Below are positions 49,508 through 57,573 of a DNA stretch of 64,000 nt, piece by piece (position 1 is the first letter of the stretch; the number at the start of each line of letters is the position of its first letter). The DNA lies in contig NZ_AP022603.1 of the NCBI RefSeq assembly GCF_010726955.1, positions 2,976,001 through 3,040,000 on the forward strand, written 5' to 3'. The DNA is from Mycolicibacterium fallax (GTDB lineage: Bacteria; Actinomycetota; Actinomycetes; Mycobacteriales; Mycobacteriaceae). The notes beneath the pieces were generated by a model that did not search any database, was not told the origin of the DNA, and worked only from the letters and a program-made list of their open reading frames with translations. Made by a program: the position numbers and the translations under genes.

Positions 49508-51450
49508 CCGTCATTGACCGGGTGCCGCACACCGAGCCGAGGTCGCCGGGTGCCGGTGCGCGGCCGCGCTGGGAGCGTCCGGCGCTGGCGGTGCTGCTGG
49601 TGCTGACCGCCGGGCTGTATCTCTACGCGCTCGGGTCGCTGGGCTGGGCAAACCAGTTCTATGCCGCCGCCGTCCAGGCCGGCACCCAGGACCTCAAGGC
49701 CTGGCTGTTCGGTTCGCTGGACGCCGGCAACGCGATCACCGTCGACAAGCCGCCCGCCGCGATCTGGGTGATGGCCGCCGCCGGACGGATCTTCGGGTTC
49801 AACCCGTGGAGCATGCTCATCCCGCAGGCGCTGATGGGCGTCGGCGCGGTCGCGCTGCTGTATGCCGCGGTGCGCCGCACCAGTGGACCGGCCGCCGGTC
49901 TGCTGGCCGGCGCCGTTCTGGCGGCCACCCCGGTCGCCGCGTTGATGTTCCGCTTCAACAACCCCGACGCCCTGCTGGTGCTGCTGCTGGTCGCCGCGGC
50001 CTACGCTATCGTGCGGTCCCTCGAAGGCCAGACGACCCGCTGGGTCGCGCTGGCCGGGGTGGCGCTGGGCTTCGCGTTTCTGACCAAGCTGCTGCAGGCG
50101 CTGGTGGTGACCCCGGCGCTGGCGCTGGTGGTGCTGGTCGCCGCGGCCGGGACGTGCTGGGCGCGGATCCGGGCGCTGCTAGCCGGGCTGGCCGCGATGA
50201 TCGCCTCGGCCGGCTGGTACGTCGCGCTGGTCGACCTGTGGCCGGCCGATGCCCGCCCGTACATCGGCGGGTCCACCGACAACAGCCTGCTGCAGTTGGC
50301 GCTCGGGTACAACGGCCTGGGCCGGGTGCTCGGCGGTCAGGGCAACCCCACTCACGGCGCCGGGCCGGGACCGGGCGGTCCCGGCGGCGGCATGTTCGGC
50401 GGCGATCCCGGGTTGACCCGGTTGTTCCGCGATGCGATGGGCACCGAGATCTTCTGGCTGTTGCCGGCCGCGCTGATCGGGCTGGCGGCGGGGCTGTGGC
50501 TGGTCCGGCGTGCCGCCCGCACCGATGCGACCCGGGCGGCGCTGCTGCTGTGGGGCGGCTGGACGGTGATCACGGCGCTGGTGTTCAGCTACATGAAGGG
50601 CATCATGCACCCGTACTACACGGTGGCCCTGGCCCCCGGGGTGGCCGGCGTGCTCGCCGTATCGGTGACCGAATTATGGTGTCGCCGAACACGTTTGGGC
50701 CCTCGCCTGGTGCTGGCCGCGATGCTGGCTGCCACCGGGGCGACGGCCTTCGTGCTGTTGGGCCGCACCCCGGACTGGCTGCCCGGGCTGCGCTGGGTGC
50801 TGTTGGCCGGAGCCCTGGCGGTGGCGGTGGGTCTGGCGTTGCGGGCCGGCGGGGCGGGGCGGTTGAGCGCCGGGCTGGCGGTGGCCGCGGTGGTGCTGGG
50901 TCTGGCCGCACCCGCGGCCTACACCGTGGCGACCGTCGCGCAGGGCTCCGCCGGTGGCCCGATCCCGACGTCGGGTCCGGGCCGGCACCACGGCGGCCCG
51001 GACTTCGGCACGGCCGCCACCCCGACCCTGGACGCCATGCTGACCGCGACCGACAACCGGTGGGCGGCGGCGGCGGTCGGCTCGCACACTGCCGGCGACC
51101 TGGAGCTCAAGACCGGGACCTCGGTGATGGCGATCGGCGGGTTCATGGGCGGCGACGAGTCGCCGACGCTGGAGCAGTTCCGGCGCTACGTCGACGAGGG
51201 GCAGGTGCGCTACTTCGTCATCGGGCACGGACCCGGCGGCCGCGGACCGGGAGCGCCGGGCGGACCGGGTGCGCCGGGCGGACCGGATGCGACAGGCGGG
51301 CCAGGCGGGCCGGGCAGGCCGGGCGGGCCGGGCGGGTCGGGCGGGTTCGGGCCGAGCGCCGACAGCGCCGGAAACCAGATCACCGAGTGGGTCAAAGCCA
51401 ACTTCACCGCCGCGACCGTCGACGGGCTGACCGTCTACGACCTCGGCTGA
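49504..51450 (+). CDS. GT39/ArnT-like polyprenol-dependent glycosyltransferase with collagen-like insert
   Basis: 648 residues. A membrane GT-C enzyme: the first periplasmic loop has WANQFYAAAVQAGTQ and DAGNAITVDKPPAA (acidic/Lys-Pro-Pro motif of the ArnT/PMT class), followed by about 11 spans. A C-terminal periplasmic domain starts near residue 490. It includes a Gly/Pro-rich stretch of about 34 residues (GPGAPGGPGAPGGP and following) before NQITEWVKANF. A Gly-rich loop (PGPGGPGGGMFGG) also occurs near residue 290. It is coupled to the upstream GT2-GtrA gene, which probably supplies its lipid-linked sugar donor. The acceptor is unknown. Confidence 0.87.
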   Translation: MTVIDRVPHTEPRSPGAGARPRWERPALAVLLVLTAGLYLYALGSLGWANQFYAAAVQAGTQDLKAWLFGSLDAGNAITVDKPPAAIWVMAAAGRIFGFNPWSMLIPQALMGVGAVALLYAAVRRTSGPAAGLLAGAVLAATPVAALMFRFNNPDALLVLLLVAAAYAIVRSLEGQTTRWVALAGVALGFAFLTKLLQALVVTPALALVVLVAAAGTCWARIRALLAGLAAMIASAGWYVALVDLWPADARPYIGGSTDNSLLQLALGYNGLGRVLGGQGNPTHGAGPGPGGPGGGMFGGDPGLTRLFRDAMGTEIFWLLPAALIGLAAGLWLVRRAARTDATRAALLLWGGWTVITALVFSYMKGIMHPYYTVALAPGVAGVLAVSVTELWCRRTRLGPRLVLAAMLAATGATAFVLLGRTPDWLPGLRWVLLAGALAVAVGLALRAGGAGRLSAGLAVAAVVLGLAAPAAYTVATVAQGSAGGPIPTSGPGRHHGGPDFGTAATPTLDAMLTATDNRWAAAAVGSHTAGDLELKTGTSVMAIGGFMGGDESPTLEQFRRYVDEGQVRYFVIGHGPGGRGPGAPGGPGAPGGPDATGGPGGPGRPGGPGGSGGFGPSADSAGNQITEWVKANFTAATVDGLTVYDLG

Positions 51451-51497
51451 GGACTTTCACCCCCGGATTACCCGCGCCCGTGCGGCCGGGGCGGGGA

Positions 51498-51600
51498 ACG
51501 GCGTGCACAGATGTCCGCTGGGAGCGCCGCCAAGTGGATTATCCATCTGGCTCCTCTCCCAGCGGACATCTGTGCAGACCCGCCGCCGGCACCGGCGGCG
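51498..51600. repeat. Long intergenic palindrome, copy C (103-bp unit)
   Basis: Identical to copy B (45615-45717) except for three substitutions in the left arm (GAGAGGAGCC becomes GAGCGCCGCC). Those changes break pairing in the left arm only. It lies between convergent genes (stops at 51450 and 51611), and the second hairpin is at 51581-51600. Confidence 0.92.
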
Positions 51601-51610
51601 CGAGGGGTTC

Positions 51611-52861
51611 TTACGAGCCGGATTGCGCGGCCTTGACCAGGTCCGCCACCGCCACCGCCGGATCGGCCAGCACCGCGGGGTCGACGGTCGCCTTGGCCCC
51701 GATCAGCGCCTTGATGTCGTCGAGGCCCTCCCAGATGTTGACGTTCATCCCGGCCAGCACCCGGTTGTCGTCGTCGAGCCAGAACGCGGTGAACGCGCGG
51801 CCCGCGACGTCGCCGCGGAACACCACCCGGGCGTAGTCCGGCGCGTGCCCGACGTACTCCATGCCCAGGTCGTATTGGTCGGTGAAGAAGTACGGCAGCG
51901 CGGTGTACTCGGCCGGTTCGCCGAGCATTCCGGCGGCGGCCACCGCGGGCTGGTTGAGCGCATTGGCCCAGTGCTCGGTGCGGATCCGGGCGCCAAGCAG
52001 CGGATGCTCGGCGGCGGCGATGTCGCCGACGGCGAAGATGTTCGGGTCGCTGCTGCGCAGCGCGGCGTCCACCAGCACCCCGCCCTCGCCGATCGCCAGG
52101 CCGGCGGCCTCGGCCAGCTCGATGTTCGGCTGCGCGCCGACGGCAACCAGCACCGCGTCGGCGGTGATCGTCGACCCGTCGGCCAGCCGCAGCCCGGTGG
52201 CGGCTCCATCTGCGGTGCTGATCTCGGCGACCCCGGCACCCAGTCGCAGGTCGACGTCGTGCTCGCGGTGCAACCGGGCGAACACCTCGCCGATCTCGCT
52301 GCCCAGGGATCGCTGCAGCGGCACCTCGGCGCCCTCGACCACGTGCACCGCCAGCCCGCGCCCGCGGGCGGTGGCGGTGACCTCCAGCCCGATCCAGCCG
52401 GCGCCGATCACCGCCAGCGAGCCGGCGTCCTTGAACAGCAGGTCCAGGGCCACCGCGTCGTCGATGCTGCGCAGGTAGTGCACGCCGGTGGCATCGGCGC
52501 CGGGCAGCGGCAGCCGCCGTGAGCGGGAGCCGGTGGCCAGCAGCAGCTTGTCGTAGCCGAGGGTGCTGCCGTCGGCGAGGGTGACGGTGCGCGCGGCGGG
52601 GTCGATCGACGCGGCGGGTGTGCCCAGTCGCAGCTCGACGTTGTGGTCGGCGTACCAGCCGGCGGGCTGCACGGTGAAGTCGGCGAGGGTCTTGGCGCCG
52701 GCCAAAAAGTCCTTGGACAGCGGCGGGCGTTCGTACGGCAGGTGGTGCTCGTCGCCGATCACCACGAGCCGGCCGTCGAAGCCGCGCTCGCGCAGCGCCT
52801 GCACGGCCTTGGCGCCGGCCAGGCCGGCTCCGACGATGACGAAGGTCTGGGAATCGGCCAT
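51611..52861 (-). CDS. FAD-dependent ferredoxin/rubredoxin reductase family oxidoreductase
   Basis: 416 residues from ATG 52861. FAD site VIVGAGLAGAKAVQALRERG at the N terminus, NAD site SLAVIGAGWIGLEVTATARG in the middle, second FAD motif FAVGDIAAAEHPL, and a C-terminal reductase dimerisation domain (FYLDRD-type, here FFTDQYDLGMEYVG). This fits single-component reductases of P450 or dioxygenase systems. The electron partner is not in the window. A short promoter gap of 169 bp separates it from the divergent phosphatase-like gene at 53031. Confidence 0.9.
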   Translation of the reverse strand: MADSQTFVIVGAGLAGAKAVQALRERGFDGRLVVIGDEHHLPYERPPLSKDFLAGAKTLADFTVQPAGWYADHNVELRLGTPAASIDPAARTVTLADGSTLGYDKLLLATGSRSRRLPLPGADATGVHYLRSIDDAVALDLLFKDAGSLAVIGAGWIGLEVTATARGRGLAVHVVEGAEVPLQRSLGSEIGEVFARLHREHDVDLRLGAGVAEISTADGAATGLRLADGSTITADAVLVAVGAQPNIELAEAAGLAIGEGGVLVDAALRSSDPNIFAVGDIAAAEHPLLGARIRTEHWANALNQPAVAAAGMLGEPAEYTALPYFFTDQYDLGMEYVGHAPDYARVVFRGDVAGRAFTAFWLDDDNRVLAGMNVNIWEGLDDIKALIGAKATVDPAVLADPAVAVADLVKAAQSGS

Positions 52862-53030
52862 GATCAGTACTCCTTCGGTGCTCGCACCTCTTGCATTACG
52901 CAACAGTTGCGCCCGGGGGCTTTGTTCCCGGCTCGGCGCGGCGGCCGACGGGCATTCCGGCTGCTCCGGTGGTACCCGGGGCGCGGGCCGCCCAAACGCC
53001 GGCCCGAACCCCGGACACTAGAGTTTTGGC

Positions 53031-53663
53031 GTGCAACTGCTGCTGATCCGCCACGCCCTGCCCAACCGCAGTGAGTCGGGCCAGGGGTCGGACCCGGACC
53101 TGTCGACGATGGGTCTGGAGCAGGCCGGCCGGCTGCCCGCCGCGCTGCAGCGGTACCCGATCAGCCGGATCGTCACCAGCCCGCAGCGGCGGGCCATCGC
53201 GACGGCCGGACCGCTGGCCGCCGCCCGCGGCCTGGACGTCGAGATTGACCCGCGGCTGGCCGAGTACGACCGCGACCTCACCGAGTACCTGCCGGTCGAG
53301 CAGCTGCGCACCGAACGCCCCGAGCAGTGGGCCCGGATGGCCGCCGGCCTGCTGCCCGACGGCGTCGACGAGGCGGAGTTCCTCGGCCGGGTCTCCGATG
53401 CGGTCACCGACCTGGTGGCCGCCGCCGGCCACGACGACACCGTCGCGGTGGTCAGCCACGGCGGGGTGATCAACGCGCTGCTGCACCGGTCGCTGGGCAC
53501 CCGGCGGATCTTGTCGTTCGCCGTCGACTACACCTCGGTGACCCGGCTGTACTACTCGCGCAGCGGGAACCCGGCGGTCATCGCGGTCAACACCACCGAG
53601 CACGTTTGGGACCTGCTGCCGCACCGCCAGGCCCGACCGGCCGCCGACGGGGCCGGCCGCTGA
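53031..53663 (+). CDS. Histidine phosphatase family protein (phosphoglycerate mutase-like)
   Basis: 210 residues from GTG 53031. The phospho-acceptor motif is LLIRHALPNR at the N terminus (RHG/RHA type), the second Arg is in VTSPQRRAIATA, the acid residue is in LAEYDRDLTEY, and the second histidine is in AVVSHGGVINALLH. All catalytic elements are present. The substrate is unknown. The gene is convergent with the LapA-type gene (stops 8 bp apart). Confidence 0.88.
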   Translation: MQLLLIRHALPNRSESGQGSDPDLSTMGLEQAGRLPAALQRYPISRIVTSPQRRAIATAGPLAAARGLDVEIDPRLAEYDRDLTEYLPVEQLRTERPEQWARMAAGLLPDGVDEAEFLGRVSDAVTDLVAAAGHDDTVAVVSHGGVINALLHRSLGTRRILSFAVDYTSVTRLYYSRSGNPAVIAVNTTEHVWDLLPHRQARPAADGAGR

Positions 53664-53670
53664 GGCGTCG

Positions 53671-54021
53671 TCAGCCCTTGAGTTTTTGGATGTCCCGCTT
53701 GGCCGAGCGGCGGACCTGAACGATCCGGACCGCACCGACCGCCACGGTGATCAGGCCGCCGGCCACCGCGGCGAACAGCGTCGCCACCCCCAGCGGCAGC
53801 TGCCAGTGCCAGCCGAGGAATTGGAACGGGGTCTGCGCGGTGTTCTGCGCGATGAAGATCAGCAGCACGATCAGGATCAGGAAGCCCAGGATCAGCGCCG
53901 TCCAGAGCGCGGCGGCCCGGGTGAACCTGCTGGACTCCAGCGTGCCCGCAGCCCGGGGCGCGGCCGGCGGGGTCGACGACGCGCCGTCGCGGGCCTTGGG
54001 CGGGTGTTCCTCGCTGCTCAT
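53671..54021 (-). CDS. LapA/DUF1049-type small membrane protein
   Basis: 116 residues. A polar Pro/Ala-rich N terminus of about 35 residues precedes two spans (LWTALILGFLILIVLLIFIA and LPLGVATLFAAVAGGLITVA) linked by QNTAQTPFQFLGWHWQ, the LapA/DUF1049 signature. The C terminus is basic (RRSAKRDIQKLKG). In other bacteria LapA assists LPS assembly; the role in mycobacteria is unknown. Confidence 0.85.
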   Translation of the reverse strand: MSSEEHPPKARDGASSTPPAAPRAAGTLESSRFTRAAALWTALILGFLILIVLLIFIAQNTAQTPFQFLGWHWQLPLGVATLFAAVAGGLITVAVGAVRIVQVRRSAKRDIQKLKG

Positions 54022-54179
54022 GGTGTCATTTTGCCCCGGCGGGTCCGCCGCGCGCGCGGGGGACGGGGTGAACCGGAACCGGAACGTTACGTTCGGCGCT
54101 GGTCGGGGCCGGTGCGGGCTTCGTCTCTATTTCCGCCAGCGGGGCACCAGAACCGGTGCCGTTCCCTTACGGTGGAACC

Positions 54180-54779
54180 GTGACGGGTACAGCGGAAAAC
54201 GAGCAGCAGAGCCCCTGGCCGGCGATCCTGACCTGGCGTGCCCACGATGCCCGCCGGATGGAATCGGTGCGGGTGCAGCTGTCGGGAAACCGGCTGAAGG
54301 CCTACGGCCGGATCGTCTCCGCGCACACCGACACCGCGCCGGCCTTCTCCGCGTCCTACGACCTGGTCACCGACGAGTCCGGTGCCACCAAGCGACTGTC
54401 CATGACGGTCACCCTCGGCGAGCGGGAGCGGCAGCTTTCGATCGCGCGCGACGAGGAGAACATGTGGCTGGTGCAGGCGCCGTCCGGGCAGACCTCCCGG
54501 GTCGGCTTTGACGGGGCGCTGGACGTCGACGTGGTGTTCAGCCCGTTCTTCAACGCGCTGCCGATCCGTCGCACCGGCCTGCACCGTCGCACCGAATCGC
54601 TGACCCTGCCGGTGGTCTACGTCTGGCTGCCCGAACTGGAGGTCAAGCCCGCGACGCTGAGCTACGCCAGCCGCGGCGACGGCGGCATCGACCTGACCTC
54701 GCCGGTCGCCGAGACCCGGATCACCGTCGACGACGGCGGTTTCATCGAGGATTATCCGGGCCTGGCAGAGCGGATCTGA
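54180..54779 (+). CDS. Putative glycolipid-binding domain protein (PF06475-like)
   Basis: 199 residues from GTG 54180. The beta-rich domain has [69 protein letters not shown] and [12 protein letters not shown], the pattern of the Glycolipid_bind family. There is no signal peptide or membrane span. The last 38 nt overlap the 3' end of tyrA on the opposite strand. The role is unknown. Confidence 0.82.
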   Translation: MTGTAENEQQSPWPAILTWRAHDARRMESVRVQLSGNRLKAYGRIVSAHTDTAPAFSASYDLVTDESGATKRLSMTVTLGERERQLSIARDEENMWLVQAPSGQTSRVGFDGALDVDVVFSPFFNALPIRRTGLHRRTESLTLPVVYVWLPELEVKPATLSYASRGDGGIDLTSPVAETRITVDDGGFIEDYPGLAERI

Positions 54780-55713
54780 TCACCGCCCCACCCCGCCCGG
54801 CGGACGCCAGCGCGGCCCGCCAATCGGGTTCGCCGACGGTGACGGTCAACAGATCGGGCCGCGGGAAGTTTTCGTAGCGCACCCGCGCGGCGTGCCCGGC
54901 CTCCACCAGCTCGGCCACCGAGCCGTGCTCGGCCAGCGCGTCCCGGGCGCCGGTCAGCAGTTTTATGCTGCGGTCCAGCATGTCCCGCAGGTTGCCGGCG
55001 TTGGCCTCGCACATCGCCCGGACCAGATCCGGGGCGGTGGCCGCGACCCGGGTGCCGTCCCGGAACGATCCGGCCGCCAGCGCAAACGCCAGCGGCACCT
55101 CGCCCGCGGTGTCGGCCAGCGCCTCGGCCAGCAGGTGCGGCAGGTGCGAGATCGCGGCGGCCGCGGTGTCGTGCTCGTCGGAGCGGGCCGGCACCACCAC
55201 CGACCCGCAGTCCAGCGCCAGCCGCATCACCGACATCCACACCCCGGCGTCGACGTGCTCGTCTACGGCGACCACCCACGGCGCGCCGGCGAACAGCCGG
55301 GCGTCGCCGGCCTCCCAGCCGGAGTGCGCGGTGCCGGTCATCGGGTGCCCGCCGACGAACCGGTCGCGCAGCCCGGCCGCGGTGACCGCGTCGAGCACCG
55401 CGCCCTTGACGCTGGTCACGTCGGTCAGGGCGCAGCCCGGTGCGGTCTCGGCGATTCGGGCCAGGAGGGCGGGCAGCGCCGGCATCGGGACGGCGAGCAC
55501 GATCAGCGCGTCCTCGGCGGCGGCGCGGGTCAGCACCGCGGTCAGGTCGTCGTCGGCGTCGAAGCCGGCCGCGGTGGCGGCGCGGACGCTCTCGGTGCCG
55601 CGGTTGTAGCCGAAGGCGCGGTATCCGGCGGCGGTGGCCGCGCGCAGCAGGGAGCCGCCGATCAGGCCGAGGCCGAGAACGCAGATCGGGGTCCGGTCAG
55701 GGGTGGGTGACAC
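54742..55713 (-). CDS. tyrA: Prephenate dehydrogenase TyrA
   Basis: 323 residues from GTG 55713 (upstream codons are not starts). NAD site [21 protein letters not shown]; then [33 protein letters not shown] (catalytic His region), [12 protein letters not shown] and [19 protein letters not shown]. It oxidatively decarboxylates prephenate to 4-hydroxyphenylpyruvate in tyrosine synthesis. The position next to the TadA-associated gene matches M. tuberculosis Rv3754. The 3' end overlaps the glycolipid-binding gene tail by 38 nt. No ACT domain is seen, so feedback by tyrosine is not indicated. Confidence 0.92.
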   Translation of the reverse strand: MSPTPDRTPICVLGLGLIGGSLLRAATAAGYRAFGYNRGTESVRAATAAGFDADDDLTAVLTRAAAEDALIVLAVPMPALPALLARIAETAPGCALTDVTSVKGAVLDAVTAAGLRDRFVGGHPMTGTAHSGWEAGDARLFAGAPWVVAVDEHVDAGVWMSVMRLALDCGSVVVPARSDEHDTAAAAISHLPHLLAEALADTAGEVPLAFALAAGSFRDGTRVAATAPDLVRAMCEANAGNLRDMLDRSIKLLTGARDALAEHGSVAELVEAGHAARVRYENFPRPDLLTVTVGEPDWRAALASAGRGGAVIRSALPGPDNPR

Positions 55714-55784
55714 GGTTTCAAGGTTGACACATCCGCCGACGGCCCGCTGGTGGAGCGACCGGTGGCGGACTACCGTAGGCGCCC

Positions 55785-56273
55785 ATGGGTACACAGCCGG
55801 AGGGCCATGCGGTCTCAGTGGTGCAGGTCGACGGCAAGTGGCGCTGCGCCCCGTTGTCGGACCGGGCGCTGAGTGACCTGTCCGCAGCCGAGACGGAGCT
55901 GCGCGAACTGCGCGCGGCCGGTGCGGTCTTCGGCCTGCTCGACATCGACCACGAGTTCTTCGTGATCATCCGGCCGGGCCCGACCGGCCCGCGGCTGCTG
56001 CTCTCGGATGCGACCGCGGCGCTGGACTACGACCTGGCCGCCGAGGTGCTCGAGCGGCTCGACGCCGACATCGACGACGAGGACCTGGAGGACTCCGACC
56101 CGTTCGAGGAGGGCGACGTGGGGGTGCTCGCCGACCTGGGCCTGCCGGCCGGGGTGCTTGGGGTGATCCTGGCCGACACCGATCTCTACGCCGACGAACA
56201 GCTGACCCGCATCGCCGAGGAGCTGGGCTTCCTCGACGAGTTCTCGGCGGTGCTGGACAAGCTCGACTCGTGA
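55785..56273 (+). CDS. tRNA adenosine deaminase-associated protein (Rv3753c-like)
   Basis: A 162-residue acidic protein: [57 protein letters not shown] and [20 protein letters not shown]. The stop overlaps the tadA start (GTGA), a partnership conserved in actinobacteria, which gives the family its name. The molecular role is not defined; it may chaperone or regulate TadA. It is divergent from tyrA (starts 72 bp apart). Confidence 0.88.
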   Translation: MGTQPEGHAVSVVQVDGKWRCAPLSDRALSDLSAAETELRELRAAGAVFGLLDIDHEFFVIIRPGPTGPRLLLSDATAALDYDLAAEVLERLDADIDDEDLEDSDPFEEGDVGVLADLGLPAGVLGVILADTDLYADEQLTRIAEELGFLDEFSAVLDKLDS

Positions 56274-56740
56274 CCGGGCCGGCGCCGGGTGATGAGGCGC
56301 TGATCCGGGCGGCGCTGGCGGCCGCGGCGGCGGCCGGTCCCGACGACGTGCCGATCGGCGCGGTCGTCGTCGACGCCGACGGGGTGGAGCTGGCCCGGGC
56401 CGCCAACGCCCGCGAGGAGCTGGGGGATCCCACCGCGCACGCCGAGATCCTGGCGCTGCGGGCGGCCGCGGCCGTCCACGGCGACGGCTGGCGGCTGGCG
56501 GGCGCGACGCTGGCGGTGACCGTCGAACCGTGCACGATGTGCGCCGGGGCGCTGGTCGCCGCGCGGGTGCACCGGGTGGTGTTCGGGGCCTGGGAACCCA
56601 AGACCGGAGCGGTCGGCTCGCTGTGGGATGTGGTGCGCGACCGGCGGCTGACGCACCGCCCGCAGGTCCGCGGCGGGGTGCTGGAGGCGCAGTGCGCGGC
56701 GCTGCTGACGGAGTTCTTTGCCGCGCACCGCGACGATTAG
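56270..56740 (+). CDS. tadA: tRNA-specific adenosine deaminase TadA
   Basis: 156 residues from GTG 56270. Zinc deaminase motifs PTAHAEILAL (His ligand and catalytic Glu) and VEPCTMCAGAL (two Cys ligands) are intact. It converts the wobble A of tRNA-Arg(ACG) to inosine, and that tRNA gene is at 35600 in this window. It is coupled to the upstream associated protein. The tRNA-Ser(CGA) gene follows 33 bp after the stop. Confidence 0.94.
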   Translation: MTGPAPGDEALIRAALAAAAAAGPDDVPIGAVVVDADGVELARAANAREELGDPTAHAEILALRAAAAVHGDGWRLAGATLAVTVEPCTMCAGALVAARVHRVVFGAWEPKTGAVGSLWDVVRDRRLTHRPQVRGGVLEAQCAALLTEFFAAHRDD

Positions 56741-56773
56741 GGCCAGCGCCGCGGTGCCGGTAGACTGCCACGC

Positions 56774-56864
56774 GGTGGCGTGTCCGAGCGGCCTAAGGAG
56801 CACGCCTCGAAAGCGTGTGTGGGGTAACCCCCCACCGAGGGTTCAAATCCCTCCGCCACCGCCA
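56774..56864 (+). tRNA. tRNA-Ser(CGA)
   Basis: The acceptor stem GGTGGCG pairs with CGCCACC, discriminator G at 56861 and encoded CCA to 56864. The anticodon loop has CGA, and the variable arm is long. In M. tuberculosis the corresponding tRNA lies next to integrase remnants (from memory, Rv3750c/Rv3751), and accessory DNA also begins here. Confidence 0.96.
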
Positions 56865-56865
56865 G

Positions 56866-56903
56866 AAACCCCGCACCTGCCTGCGCAGGTCGCGGGGTTT
56901 TTT
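56866..56903 (+). terminator. Terminator after tRNA-Ser(CGA)
   Basis: The stem AAACCCCGC-ACCTGC with GCAGGT-C-GCGGGGTTT, loop CTGC, is followed by a T-run. A standard rho-independent terminator. Confidence 0.9.
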
Positions 56904-56961
56904 GCGTGATCGGGACGGGGTGCGGGGGAGTGTCACGACTGGGGTCGCGGCGGGCCCGAAT

Positions 56962-56978
56962 TGTCACGAGATGTCACA
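56962..56978 (+). repeat. 17-nt motif downstream of tRNA-Ser, copy 2
   Basis: TGTCACGAGATGTCACA matches 14314-14330 at 15 of 17 positions. Both lie on the plus strand just behind a tRNA-Ser gene in accessory DNA. Confidence 0.5.
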
Positions 56979-57101
56979 ACTCCACGGAACTGTGGAGACT
57001 CGGGGGACGTGACGGGAAAAGTTCCGGTCAGTGGTGTCACGTACATGAGATAGCGTCATATTTCTGATAGGAACTTCCAAGTTTCGGGACATGGTGGGGA
57101 C

Positions 57102-57524
57102 GTGACGCGTATGGCGAGAAGGCTGTCGACGGTCGTGGCCGCAGCGGTGGTGGCGCTCGCGGGGACGGTGGCCGCGGCTCCGACTGCAGAGGCGGCGACC
57201 TACTACGGCGCAGTCGTCTACAAATGGACCAAGGACGGTGGGTACACGACAGGCCGATTCGTGAACTACTCGTCGAGCGCGGATCTGGTCTTGGACATCC
57301 AGAAGAGCTGGCCCGGGGCGGGGTACGTGACCTTCTCGTCGGGACGCTGCGGGGCGCTGGCCTACTACGAGTACACGACGATCGCGGGGACCAGCAAGCA
57401 GCGCGGTATCACCAGGGCGACGGGACGCTCGGCGGACGCCGCCAGCTCAGCAGCTATGGACGAAGCTCGTTCCAGTTCGTTCAACGGCCACGTCAAACTC
57501 CTGCGGTACCAGTGCCAGGGCTAG
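57102..57524 (+). CDS. Small secreted protein, DUF4189-like
   Basis: 140 residues. A signal peptide (RRLSTVVAAAVVALAGTVAA then APTAEA) precedes a mature domain of about 105 residues starting TYYGAVVYKWTKDGG. It has one Cys pair (GRCGALAYYEYTT and LRYQCQG), recalling DUF4189 secreted proteins. GTG 57102 follows GGTGGGGAC; ATG 57111 is an alternative. It is the first gene of the accessory region. The function is unknown. Confidence 0.7.
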   Translation: MTRMARRLSTVVAAAVVALAGTVAAAPTAEAATYYGAVVYKWTKDGGYTTGRFVNYSSSADLVLDIQKSWPGAGYVTFSSGRCGALAYYEYTTIAGTSKQRGITRATGRSADAASSAAMDEARSSSFNGHVKLLRYQCQG

Positions 57525-57573
57525 CCGAGATGAGGCCGACAGTTAACGAGCGCCACCCCGCCAGGACTCCCCA

